From: Calliopum simillimum
Lineage: Eukaryota; Arthropoda; Insecta; Diptera; Lauxaniidae
Assembly: GCA_951812925.1 (NCBI GenBank)
Contig: OX638372.1
Coordinates: 44,638,245 to 44,702,244, forward strand
Direction: 5' to 3'
DNA length: 64,000 nucleotides
A program made the position numbers and the translations under genes. How positions within the stretch are numbered: position 1 is the first letter of the stretch; each line of letters opens with the position of its first letter. The notes beneath the pieces are model-generated. The model had not been told where the DNA came from, made no database searches, and was given only the letters and a program-made list of their open reading frames with translations. This document shows positions 23,609-35,177 of this stretch, piece by piece.

Positions 23609-25160
23609 CACGGTGGTTTTTAAAAAATTTTAACTTTTTGAAATACCACCCGCGATTTTTTTCAGGGATAATGTTGGGGGACCCTTCTAGTATCTAAATC
23701 CGCAAACCACGAAATCGAACGTCCAGCCGTTTTTTTTTTTTTGACCTTTTAGTTTTTTTAACGATTTTTGCGTATGTCTCGGGGTGTATATACATATTAT
23801 GTACACATATATATGTATATACGTACATATATATACTTGTATATGTATATATGTGTAATATATATATATGGATATATATATACATACATACATACATACA
23901 TATAAAAGGTATCGTTTCCGCACCATTAATTTTTTAAAAAAATCGGTTTTTTCGTATTTAAGAAAAACACAAACAAAAACCGGAAACGAAAATAGTCATT
24001 CCAGATGTGATTTTTGATACTTAATCCGATTCCGGTATTAGAATTGCTCTATTACGTCTGGACTTTGAGATATCCTTACATATATGTTTAAAGGACACCA
24101 TTTTTTTTTCTATTTTTGAAGTTATATAACAAGATAACGTAATACTATGCCGTAAAATCTGGTATGACAGTTAATAGCCCTAGCTTTTTCCTTGAAAACT
24201 CAAGCAAACTGATAACGATATCTTTTTTTTTGTCGGAGATATCTTTGCCTAAAAAGTTATAAAAGTGCAAAAACGCGATTTTTGGCTATATTGGATGTTA
24301 TATGCAGGACACACAAAATTTTTTTGGGAATTTCTATTAACAGAAGCATTTGGTACTTTCTTTTGGCTTTTAATTGAGCTATCAAATGTTCATCTGCAAT
24401 ATTTCTCTGCAAAGTTATGTTAACTTTAAAATCACACCATGAAACTTAAAGCGAAAAATCTCGGTTTTCGGCTATATTTGAGGTTGTATACAGTACGGAC
24501 AAAATTCGTCTGCTCTTTTTTACTAACTGAAGCATTTAAAACCATTCTTAATCTTCAAAATAAGCTATCAAAAGGTCTCTTGTGATTGTTTTTCACAAAG
24601 TTATGACCATTTAAAAATTACATTATGGAGTGCAAAATCACAGTATACGAGTATTCCTTATATTGCTGCAACATGTCGTCTTAAAATAGTCATAACTTTT
24701 TAGAAAACAATTACAAGAGACCACTTGTTTGCTCATTTTGAATCGGATTAAGCATCAAAAATCACATCTGGAATGACTGTTTTCGTTTCCAGTTTTTGTT
24801 TGTGTTTTTCTTAAATACGAAAAAACCGATTTTTTTAAAAAATAAATGGTGCGGAAACGATACCTTTTATATGTATGTATGTATGTATATATATATCCAT
24901 ATATATATATTACACATACATACATATACAAGTATATATATATACGTATATACATATATATGTGTACATAATATGTATATACACCCCGAGACATACTCAA
25001 AAATCGTTAAAAAAACTAAAAGGTCGAAAAAAAAAAAAACGGCTGGACGTTCGATTTCGTGGTTTGCGGATTTAGATACTAGAAGGGTCCCCCAACATTA
25101 TCCCTGAAAAAAATCGAGGGTGGTATTTCAAAAAGTTAAAATTTTTTAAAAACCACTGTG
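23609..25160. mobile_element. Long-inverted-repeat element with CAC...GTG ends
   Basis: The ends are CACGGTGGTTTTTAAAAAAT and, inverted, CACAGTGGTTTTTAAAAAAT, flanked by a possible 4-bp duplication ACCA (23605-23608, 25161-25164). The arms of ~430 bp (23609-24040 and 24738-25160) align closely, including embedded ATATAC/CATACATA microsatellites. The ~700-bp middle has diverged direct repeats around CAAAGTTATG (near 24415 and 24600). CAC ends plus 4 bp would fit Chapaev (CMC); CAC ends alone also occur in Transib. There is no transposase. The open frames on both arms (such as 24796-25107) only read the microsatellite. Confidence 0.75.
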
Positions 25161-25164
25161 ACCA

Positions 25165-25724
25165 ACTATGCTGCTAAGCGAAGAAAATTAGAAATCAACT
25201 GGATGATTTGTAGAAAGCGTATTACGCTTAAATAAGACAGAAGTAAAGAAAATTTTTTGACTTTGTAAAAACTCTGCCACTACGCGTCTTCTGGTTTGAC
25301 GCTGGCGCACTTTATTTCTTTTTTTGATGGGGGTATCAACACGAAGCCCTGTTTGCCTTGACAGAGACAGAGGAGGTTTCAAAACAGGGCAACTTTCGTA
25401 CCGGCAGTGACCGCAGTCTTTGAAATTTATCTCCTAAGGTCCAAGTCCTGAAGCGGTGTCTTTCCTTCTAGTCTCCCAATTTCTAAAAAAGAATATAAAG
25501 ATTTTGCAAAGAGCAGTATAAGCACTTAAAAAGCAAATATAGCGGAGGTCCATTGCAGGTCAAAAAATTTTTTCACAGGGGAAAGGTATTTCCGAAAAAG
25601 AAGAGATGTCTGATACAACTGGCACTGGTGACTATCTGGTTAACGAGTGTAAATGTTTTTGCCTCCTCCTCAGCAAAATAAATGAACCATTAACATTACC
25701 AGCACTACCATTATTTCTTCTATT
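25165..25724. other. Noncoding stretch
   Basis: Nothing recognised. An ATG at 25606 opens a frame that owes its length to the next repeat. Confidence 0.4.
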
Positions 25725-26222
25725 AGCATTGGCATTGGCATTGGCATTGGCATTGGCATTGGCATTGGCATTGGCATTGGCATTGGCATTGGCATTGGCA
25801 TTGGCATTGGCATTGGCATTGGCATTGGCATTGGCATTGGCATTGGCATTGGCATTGGCATTGGCATTGGCATTGGCATTGGCATTGGCATTGGCATTGG
25901 CATTGGCATTGGCATTGGCATTGGCATTGGCATTGGCATTGGCATTGGCATTGGCATTGGCATTGGCATTGGCATTGGCATTGGCATTGGCATTGGCATT
26001 GGCATTGGCATTGGCATTGGCATTGGCATTGGCATTGGCATTGGCATTGGCATTGGCATTGGCATTGGCATTGGCATTGGCATTGGCATTGGCATTGGCA
26101 TTGGCATTGGCATTGGCATTGGCATTGGCATTGGTATTGGCATTGGCATTGGCATTGGCATTGGCATTGGCATTGGCATTGGCATTGGCATTGGCATTGG
26201 CATTGGCATTGGCATTGGCATT
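25725..26222. repeat. (GCATTG)83 hexanucleotide array, 498 bp
   Basis: Eighty-three tandem hexamers with a single substitution (TTGGTATTGG at 26131-26140, C to T at 26135). All six frames stay open across the pure repeat. This produces a 210-codon plus-strand frame (25606-26238, mostly Ala-Leu) and a 183-codon minus-strand frame (Met-Pro). The 5' flank of the plus frame has no recognised domain. Confidence 0.98.
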
Positions 26223-26238
26223 AACGTTACACGTTTAA

Positions 26239-28107
26239 CATAATTCTGCTTTCAGTGATAGCTTCTACGATGATTTTGATGGACTGGATCTGGTACTTTT
26301 CCTTATTTCTTTTAAAACAACTGTTTGGCGTATCAATTTTTTGACCATAACTGTAACATAAGTTAGAAATTCTTCTAACATCGAGTGAAGCAGATGTTTG
26401 TTGGTTTTACACCAAAAAGCACAGCAAATGCTTTGCTCAATGGTCAGCGCAGCATTACCGCAGCATAGTAACGACAATAATTTAGTTGAATTCGTATTGG
26501 ACGGTGGATGGATATCGCAACAAGTTTCGAGTTACCCGTTGTGCAGAAACAATTTATTTGGAAAGTAAGCAACATATTTTACAATGTCGTTATTATTGTG
26601 CTGCTACGTATAAAAGCCAAAAATAAAATAAAAATCTACAAAATGGGACGAAAATTCGAATGAAAAATTGCAACAATTTATAAAAATTATAAAAAATAAT
26701 TAATTTTAATATTGGCCTTCAGTTGGTAGCCTATGCGAAATAATTAAAAAATAATTACGCCCCAATAAAAAGGAAAATGTACCTGTCGTATTGCAAAAGT
26801 GAATTTCTTAATTTCAAATGCTTAACAAATTTTTTGCGTAAACAACTAAAACTCAAAAAAAATTTTTCACTTTTTCTTTTAAGAATATTCTGATATTTTA
26901 TTTGGCTAATATTCAGCTAATTATGACTAGAGGCAAAATGTTAATATGATCCCAAAATTGCACAGCAACAGCAGCTAAAATTACAAAAAGGAAAAAAAAA
27001 GCAAAAAAGGATATTCGATCGTTGCCTGCAATCATTAAATTCCACCACATTTCAGGCATCGCCAGCCAGTCAGTCACTGCTGAAATGATGTTGGCTTGAT
27101 ATCTTCTTGTCTGTGGTCTACAACACACAGCCACCGTACCGTACCCCTGCATGCATGTTGTGGTCACATTTTTATTGTTGGGTGTTGAAATGAAATGAAG
27201 CCTCAAAATGAGGACTTTAGGGCATATCTGAGCTGGTGCTGGTACATCTTTACTTTGTTGAATGTGGCGGTGCACATCTTTTGCGCTGCTAAGATGCATA
27301 ACATGTAATCAATTGTGTCTTAATTGGTTTTTACTTAAATTTTTTAATGTTTTTTGTTTCTTCAAAATCGTTTATTTTATATTTTGGCACAACATTTTTT
27401 TATATGGCTTGACAGCGCACAGTGTGGGATTTTGTGACTCTAGCTTGCCAAAATTAATAACTCTTGGACAGTCTTGAAATCCGTGATTCAGAGCTTCTAA
27501 GGATAGACAGTAATGAAAAAGTTTATCTTTGGGGTTTTCTGAATACTACGGAAAAATAATTTAAGAAAATTGTTTATTAAAAAGTGTATTATTAATAAGA
27601 AAATGTAAAAAAATTTATGAAAAGATTATTTCATCTAAATTTTGAATAATTTTATGTCCTACCACACAAATATCATAGTTTTTGCCCAATATTTACGGAG
27701 AAAACGCTTTTTTAATAAGACGTACATAAAAATTAAATTGCTTATAAATTTTAAAAAAATTAAAATTTTTTAAAAAAAATATAGTGCAATAATCTTGATC
27801 AAAAACTTCAAAGAACAATCAAAAGAAGTTTGAGTTGAGCAGTTAGTTTTTACTGTGTCCGTTTAGAAAAATTTAACTCATTTATCATTTATAATACCAT
27901 GGGCTTACACTTTGATTTTTGGCAATTTGTTTTCCGATTCGAAAAATCTGACACTGTACAGCTGTACTTTTTGCATACTTTTTTTTTTGTTTTTTTTTTG
28001 TCGAAACTAAAAGTGATTTTATGTACAAATTAATCAATGGTCTTTAGATGCCTAAGATTTTGGTGGCAGAGCGGAAATAAATACTTTTGAGAATTTATGT
28101 TTAAGAA
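26239..28107. other. Noncoding stretch
   Basis: It contains CAGCAACAGCAGC near 26962. No gene or mobile element recognised. Confidence 0.45.
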
Positions 28108-28235
28108 TTTGTCATACCACTTTTTTAATTTGAGGTCGGAAAAAAATACTTTTCTATGTAACATGCTGCTCTACTGGAGCCTTCAAACGGAAAAGTATTT
28201 TTTTCTGTCCTCAATCAAAAAATTGGTATGACAAA
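28108..28235. mobile_element. Hairpin MITE, 128 bp
   Basis: TTTGTCATACCA at the left and TTGGTATGACAAA at the right frame a near-complete hairpin (both arms continue through an AAAAAAATACTTTTC block). The target duplication is not clear. Confidence 0.6.
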
Positions 28236-28368
28236 TGTGCTATCGAATTATAGAAAATTTAATGAGGTTTTCAAAAAAATTATAAAAGAGTATGTTAATA
28301 GGACCTTCTTCATACTAAAATGGCCGCCACAGTCACAAAATGGGAAAAAAATTTAAATATCAACCTTA

Positions 28369-28625
28369 AACGTTCCGAACTTTGCGAAATCCTTTTATAC
28401 TCTATAAACCATATACATTAGCTAAAACCTCTTACAATTAGCTAAAACTTCGCCATAAAAATGTTTTCTCTAAAACATTAGGGTCATCCAAGAAAATTTT
28501 TTTTCTGAAACAAGTCAGAAAATCAGTTTTAACCCAATAAGTCCTCAGCGGTACATTTTAGACCCCTCCTCCAGATGAAATTTTTTGTTAGTCTAGGCTT
28601 TCTCTAACACCTATCAGAAGCTTCG
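28369..28625 (-). repeat. Dispersed repeat X, copy 2
   Basis: Reverse complement of the repeat at 21105-21363, considerably diverged. It also lies directly beside a TACCCT-family copy, but in the opposite relative orientation. It is therefore a separate repeat, not an extension of that family. Confidence 0.6.
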
Positions 28626-28638
28626 TAACCTTATGCAA

Positions 28639-30671
28639 TACACCCCATATTCAGGGTATATTCACTTTGCCCTTCCATTTGTGACGCAGAGAAGGAGGCG
28701 TGGCAGGTGTGGACAGTTATATATCGGGGTTGGAATTAATTTTAAAGGTTTTTTTTCGGTTTTAGAGCATTTATTTAGAAACAACGGTACAATGTATGTA
28801 TATTATTCAAAGTATTGTCCATCGTTAGCTACATTTTCCCATCTTTCTGGCAGCATATGGATTCCGCGCCGGAAGAACGACTCGTCTTTTCGTGGGGTAG
28901 CACATCCCAATTCAGCGCCTCCAACGTTTCTTGCAACATGTGGCCGCGCGTTGTCATGTTGAAAAACCACTTTGTCGTGTCTTTTGGCATATTCCGGCCG
29001 TTTAACCTTTAATGCTCGGCTCAATTGCATCAATTATTGTTAGTAGCGTTCTTCAGTGATGGTTTCGTTAGGTTTTAGCAGCTCATAGTACACGACACCC
29101 TTCTGATCCCACCAAATACACAGCATAAGCTTGGCGCCATAAATATTCGGCTTGGCCGTCGATGTTTATGCATGTCCGGGTGGTCCCCACGATTTTTTTC
29201 GCTTAGGATTGTCGTCATGGATCCACTTTTCATCGCCAGTGATAATACGATGCAAAAAAACTCTTCCTTTTATGCCGTTGAAGCAGTTGTTCGCACATGC
29301 AAAATCGCCGTTCAACGTCTCTCGGCTTCAACTCGTACGGCACCCAATTTCCTTGCTTTTGAATCATTCCCATGGCCTTTAGGCGTTTGCCGACCGTTGA
29401 TAAGTCGACTCCCAATGATTCTGACAATTCTTGAAGGGTTTGACACGGGTCTTCATCGAGGAAAGCCTCCAATTCCTCATCTTCAAATTTTTCGGCTGGC
29501 CCGGACGCTCTTTGTCTTCCGTATCAAAATCACCACTTTTAAACCGACGGAACCAGTACTCACAAGTAGAAATCGATGGAGCATAGTCCCCGTAAGCCTC
29601 AGTAAGCGTGCGTTGTGCTTCAACCGCTTTTTTCTTCAAATGGAAGCACAAAAGTAAACCTTCCCGCAAATTGCGTTTTGTTGGAACGAAAGTCACAGAG
29701 AAAAAAATATATGTTGTTTACACTTCAGTGGAATGACACATACTGAAAAATGAAGCTTAGACAATGTGCTTTGAAATGAATATAGTCACAGGTGTGCCCG
29801 ATGCGATCTATTGATAGTTACGCCATCTCTTAGAAAACCTTTAAAACTAATTCCAACACTGATATATTCTTGATCAGCGTCACCTCCTGAGTCGATATAG
29901 CCATGTCCTTCTGTCTGGCTGGCTGGGTGTGCGTGGAAATACATTTTTGGGAAAACTGAGGAACATAATTCAACGAAATTTGGCACTCTGCCTTCGTCGT
30001 AAAAGTTAGTCCGGGGGATTGAAAATGAGCGAAATCGGTCAACGGACACGCCTACCGCCAATGCAAAAAATATATTCAAAATGAAATAATAAGAGCATTA
30101 TTTACAATAATAAAAGCAAAATACACTTAAATGCTAGGAATAGTAAGAACAGGCTCTGAGCAAAAAGTAGGCGAACTCGGACAAAAGGGCGTGGCACCAC
30201 TCATATAAGCAAAAGTTTCAAAATGTTATACTGAAATTGTTTTTTGAGATAATCCAACCAAATTTCACTCAAACACTAAGAAAATTAATTGTATTCTCTG
30301 AGCGAAAAATAGGCGAAGTACAATTAGAGGGCGTGGCACTTCCCATATAAGCGAAAGTTTCAAAATGCTATACTGAAAGATTTTTTTAAGAAATCCTAAC
30401 CAAATTTCACTCAAAACAATAAATACAAGCTCTGCGTAAAATCTAGGTCAACTCGGAGAAGAGGGCGTGGCACTTCCCATATAAACAATTTGTTCTTATA
30501 CTCTCTTAGAAGTTATGGAAGAATAAAACAATTTATTTTTATACTCATTTCAAATACTTGTATGTACAAGAATATTGCATAGTATTTATCAACTAAGTGT
30601 TAAATAATGTACTTGAAATGCAGTGTAGGGTATTTAATTTTTTCCAGGCCAAAGATACCACCCTTAAGAGT
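28639..30671 (-). mobile_element. TACCCT-family element, split by a mariner
   Basis: The 3' hairpin end lies at 28639-28723 (TACACCCCATATTCAGGGTA, then GAAGGAGGCGTGGCAGG). It is interrupted and resumes at 29863 with TATATTCTTGATCAGCGTCA. Three ~135-bp units lie near 30190, 30325 and 30465. An extra AT-rich insert of ~100 bp sits at about 30490-30610. It ends GTAGGGTATTTAA...CACCCTTAAGAGT (30671). Confidence 0.8.
28724..29862 (-). mobile_element. mariner-like element with internal deletion
   Basis: Inverted ends TCGGGGTTGGAATTA and TCAGTGTTGGAATTA continue through TTTTAAAGGTTTT and are flanked by TA (28722-28723, 29863-29864). The minus strand encodes a mariner transposase. MTFVPTKRNLREGLL through WFRRFKSGDFDTEDKERPGQ is the HTH part, and SLGVDLSTVGKRLKAMG with QGNWVPYELKPRDVERRF the linker. 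The catalytic Asp motif VFQHDNARPH is present. From DVLPH the reading jumps to KDESFFRRGIHMLPERW. The ~40-residue segment with the third Asp (usually YSPDLAPSD) is therefore deleted. Frameshifts and stops add to this. It differs from the mariners at 5.8 and 49.3 kb. Confidence 0.9.
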
Positions 30672-31064
30672 TTAATAAATAAAATAGTGAATTTTTAATT
30701 TTGAAAATGGTTTATCATATTATTTTTAAAAAATTTTTAATTTTGGTAATTGGGTTAGTAAATTTAACATTTTTAGTCGCCAAAAAACTTTATACGACCA
30801 TGATATCAGTTACCAATATTTTTAAATTCATTAAAATGCAATCCCTTCAATATCTTAATTTCAACATAAATGGATTTAGACCACTTTCAAAATAAACGGC
30901 TAATAAGTACGTAGTTATTAGGCTGGATTTTATGTAATTAATTTAAATTAAATACAAAACCAAAAAAAAAAAAATTATTAATGACAACTCGATGGCATTT
31001 TCCTCTATAAGTCACTTGGAAGTGTATGCATAAGTGATTTAATCGTGAGTGATTCATACTAATA
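30672..31064. other. Noncoding spacer
   Basis: AT-rich. Nothing recognised. Confidence 0.4.
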
Positions 31065-34000
31065 GTCTAGGTGCCAGGCGACACATTGTACTACTCATAC
31101 ATAACAGCTTATAACTTTTAGGATAGCTTAATTATACCTAGACCCCCAAATATCTCTTGGGAAACTTTCTGAATCGGGTGCTTTTCCTCTCCAGCTTTTC
31201 CAAAAGTGGTCAATTTGAAGTGATGTACAAAATTTATTAATAACATATTGCTGTTTAATGAATTCAAAAGTCGACTTTGTGAAATATCCAAAAAAAAACT
31301 TGTCCGACAAAAATGTTGGTTCCATAAGGGTGTCTGACAAACTAAACATGCCAAAAAAATGACTTAAAAAAATTTAGTAATAACAAGCTGATTTTTTCAA
31401 TATCGTTTAAAAATAACGTGCAAAATAATATTTTTACATTGTCCGACAAAATATACTTGCCGATTTTTCCGTCCGACAGTGAAAATCGGCTTTTCCACGA
31501 GTTAGTGGAAATTTATTAATAACAATGTTTTTTTATGATTTTTAGTTTTTAAATAAAAAGTACAACTTAATGAATGAGTTGTCCGACAAAAAAATAGGGC
31601 CGTTTATGTAAAAATTACAAAAAAGTACAGTCGATATTACTTTTTTATAGAATGTATGAGCATTAAAGTGATAGACGTCCTATTTATAAATAACAAGCTG
31701 ATTTTTTCTAAGTTGTTTTATTAAAAATCGTAGTATACAATTGTAGAATTGACGGACAAAAATCGTTTTCCGATTTTTCAGTCGGACACGTTTCGTACCC
31801 TTGGTAAACTGAAATTGAGTATTTTTTTTTAATTGTAAAACTAGCGTTTTTATTTATTAATATCCTTTATGTATATATATATGTATATAATAGGGTGCAA
31901 CGAAAAATTTTTCATGTAAATACAAATTTTTCTGTGTCACCCTAATATGTATGTAAAATATTTTTTTTGAGGCAACATAATATATATATATAAATCTATA
32001 TATATACATAATAAAATAACAATATTACAATGTTTAATATTAAATTAAATTTCATATTGAATGATAAAAATAGTATAATTTTATATCATAAATTGTTAGA
32101 AAAAAAATTATCAACTTATTTAAAGCAGTAATGGAAACTTTAAGTTCCTCTCTTCGGAATTTTAAAATTCTTTGAATTACGCGCTTTTTTTTGCTTTGGA
32201 CTCCAAAATTACAGGGTGGCTGATTCGAACTCTTACCAACTTCAGATAGACTTATCTGACAGATGGAACATGACAGCTGTCTAAAAATTGGCATGATGTT
32301 AGTTCATTCTATTGTCAACAAGTAACCAAAAGCATTTGCGCGTCAATTTATTGAAAATAAAAAATTTTCGAAATGGAATTCAAACGTAATAGTGTGATTG
32401 CTCTTTTTTTGGCTGGAAAATCGCAACCAGCAATTGTTCGTGAGCTGAAACATTTAAAAGTGAATAAAATGTTTGTGTATCGGACCATAACACGTTACAA
32501 TGGTACCGCAGCGTTGCCAAACGACATGGTGGTGGTCGGAAAATAACTGCAACATCACCAGAAATGGTTCGAAAGGTGAAGGCCAGAATTCAGCGAAATC
32601 CGAGACTCAGTGACAGACAAATGGCTGCCGAGCTGAAAATATCGCGTGAACGAATGCAACACATATTGTCAAACAAGCTCGGACTAAAGGCCCTCAAGTT
32701 CCAAAAGGCGCATGATCTCATTCCTGCTCAAAAAAAGTTAGGCTCGATAGAGCCAAGGAGTTGTTGCGCTTGCACGCCGCCGGAAATCTGTCACAAATTG
32801 TCTTCTCTGATGAGAAAAATTACTGTATCCAGCAATATGTAAACAAACAAAATGATCGGGTTTACTTGACAGAGAGGTCCTACGAAAATTTGAATGTTCG
32901 TTTGGCCACCAGGACGCAGGCACCACCGTATGTGATGGTTTGGGTTGCAGTGACTGCTGATGGGCGCTCACCACTCGTTTTTTAGGCCGCTGGCGTCAAA
33001 GTAAACGCCCAGGTGTATCGTGAATCAGTGTTGGAGGGTGCTTTACTACCGTGGGCACGCAATAATTTTGGTCACAAGCCATGGACATTCCAACAAGACT
33101 CGGCACCGTCACACAAAGCTCGTGTGAATCAAGAATGGTTAGAAAAAAACGTTCCTAGCTTCATTTCTGCTCAACAATGGCTCTCAAATTCGCCTGATGC
33201 GAATCCGCTGGATTTCTCAATCTGGGGTATGTTGGACAGGAAGGTCTTGACTAAAAAATACCAGAGCGTTGATGCGCTAAAAGTGGCCCTTCAACGAGAA
33301 TGGCGCAAACTTCCACAAAATCACATTCGTGCAGCATGCGACTCGTTCTTCGACCGTCTACGGGCCATAGTTAAAGCAACAGGTGGCCATATCAAAAATC
33401 TCAAGTAGATTCTTAAAATTTGAACATTTCCCAACAATTATAGCGTTTGATCAATAAAATCTGTGCATGGAAACTAAAAATATAGTCTTTTGAAATGGTA
33501 ACACTTCGAATCAGCCCCCCTGTATAGCTATCGGCGTGTACCTGCGCAGATTTTAGAAAGTATGTGTGCACATGTTGCTCCAAAATACCGTTATATATGT
33601 ATACCCACGCATATACTATGTATGTACTAGGAACTGCACGTCCGCTTATAACGAGGATTACCTGTACTCTAAACTTTATTTATAAAAACCTAAAATTTTA
33701 TTATGCTTGCAAAACGCTAAATATTGAAATATTTATCGACTTATACTTGCCATGGGGCGCTCCCGCACCACTTGATTAGTCCGCCAATAGTATTAAACAT
33801 TGAATTATTATCTAAAAAATTGCCTTTGTATATATTCCGACGGTTATTCATAAAATTTAAGCTTTGCGTCAAATCTGAACTTTAGATAGATTTAATAAAT
33901 AAAAAAAATTGCCATTTTTTGTCGGACTGCAATTTGGGTGCATTATATTTGTCGGACACACATTCAATTAAGCATATAAACCTTTCACAAATCCAATTTT

Positions 34001-34474
34001 TTTTTTGTCCGACAGTTATTAATAAATTTCCACTAACTCGTGGAAAAGCCGATTTTCACTGTCGGACGGAAAAATCGGCAAGTATATTTTGTCGGACAAT
34101 GTAAAAATATTATTTTGCACGTTATTTTTAAACGATATTGAAAAAATCAGCTTGTTATTACTAAATTTTTTTAAGTCATTTTTTTGGCATGTTTAGTTTG
34201 GTAGACACCCCTTATGGAACCAAAATTTTTGTCGGACAAGTTTTTTTTCGGATATTTCACGAAGTCGACTTTTATATTCATTAAACAGCAATATGTTATT
34301 AATAAATTTGGTACACCACTTTAAATTGACCACTTTTGGAAAAGCTGGAGAGAAAAAGCCCCCGATTCAGAAAGTTTCCCAAGAGATGTTTGGGGGTCTA
34401 GGTATAATTAAGCTATCCTAAAAGTTATAAGCTGTTATGTATGAGTAGTACAATGTGTCGCCTGGCACCTAGAC
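31065..34474. mobile_element. Long-TIR element rich in GTCSGAC motifs, holding a nested maT transposon
   Basis: The ends are GTCTAGGTGCCAGGCGACAC and its exact complement, flanked by TA (31063-31064, 34475-34476). The arms are ~460 bp (31065-31525 and 34015-34474) and mostly identical. The palindromic heptamer-like motif GTCCGAC/GTCGGAC occurs about a dozen times in arms and interior, often as TTGTCCGACAAAA. Removing the nested transposon (32212-33522) leaves about 2.1 kb. No coding region belongs to the outer element. A short hairpin at 31893-31946 (AGGGTG...CACCCT) lies in the interior. Confidence 0.8.
32212..33522 (+). mobile_element. maT-like (DD37D) transposon, broken transposase
   Basis: Inverted ends CAGGGTGGCTGATTCGAA and CAGGGGGGCTGATTCGAA lie between TA dinucleotides (32210-32211, 33523-33524). 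Coding starts at 32373 (MEFKRNSVIALFLAGKSQ, HTH). A frameshift leads to MVRKVKARIQRNPRLSDRQMA (32564), and another near 32740 to the catalytic half. That half has VFSDEKNY (first Asp), TFQQDSAPSHKA (second) and SNSPDANPLDFSIWG (third, with ~37-residue spacing). It runs to 33408 with one TAG at 32983. Family: Tc1/mariner superfamily, maT/DD37D type. All three Asp codons survive but the gene is dead. Confidence 0.9.
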
Positions 34475-34476
34475 TA

Positions 34477-34978
34477 TAATTTTTCCTGTTATGAGTTGCT
34501 AGCACAATAACGACCCAGTGACATTATCAGCATAAGTCATCAGTGATTTTTGGAACATTTGCTCCAAAAGTTCATGAATGAAGTCGAACAAATGTCTTCG
34601 TTCGTCACCTATGATTTAAATTTGTCTCTATTTATCATCAATGACTCGTCGTGTCGTTCGCCACCGGGAAATAAATGAAGCATAAAAAAATGTTATTATT
34701 GAATGTTTTTACAGTTTTTTAAGTACTTTATGCATATCGTCGGTAAAGAGATAAAACTCACTAAGTACAAAGGAATTGTTTACCTCGAAAACGACCATAT
34801 GTTGAATTCGAAAAAAAAAAAAATTTCAAAAAGTTACAAGTTTATTAGAACTTTTTGTTAAGTATTATAAGGTTTTTTTAAGGTCTTGATCAACTTATCA
34901 GGATAAAAATGGAATCACTACAAATTCCAACAACTCAGTTAAGGATCACCAGTCGAGGTTAAACAGATGTATGTTTTA
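34477..34978. other. Noncoding spacer
   Basis: Nothing recognised. Confidence 0.4.
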
Positions 34979-35174
34979 GACTGCTTCATATTTTTTTTTT
35001 TTTTTTTTGCATCCGATTTGTTTTCTCTCTCATGAGATATGTACAAAAGTGCGCCACCAGTAAATATTAATATTATGGGTTCTCCTTGCACCAGAATTTT
35101 TAGTTTCTATCGTTTTAACAAAAAAACTTGTTGGAAAGCAAATCGGAAGAAAAAAAAAAAATTATGAAGCAGTC
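34979..35174. mobile_element. MITE, ~200 bp, TA target
   Basis: GACTGCTTCATA at the left and TATGAAGCAGTC (inverted) at the right are flanked by TA. The arms continue through T runs and an ATCCGATTTG / CAAATCGG block. Confidence 0.6.
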
Positions 35175-35177
35175 TAA

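Noticed and set aside
23694..25075. Tyr/Ile-rich frames in the inverted repeat arms
   Set aside because: Translations of ATATAC/CATACATA microsatellites, mirrored in both arms.
25606..26238. 210-codon frame (Ala-Leu) and the opposite Met-Pro frame
   Set aside because: Length comes entirely from the pure hexamer array. The 40 non-repeat residues match nothing known.
29172..29657. 161-codon plus-strand frame
   Set aside because: Antisense shadow of the mariner transposase on the minus strand.
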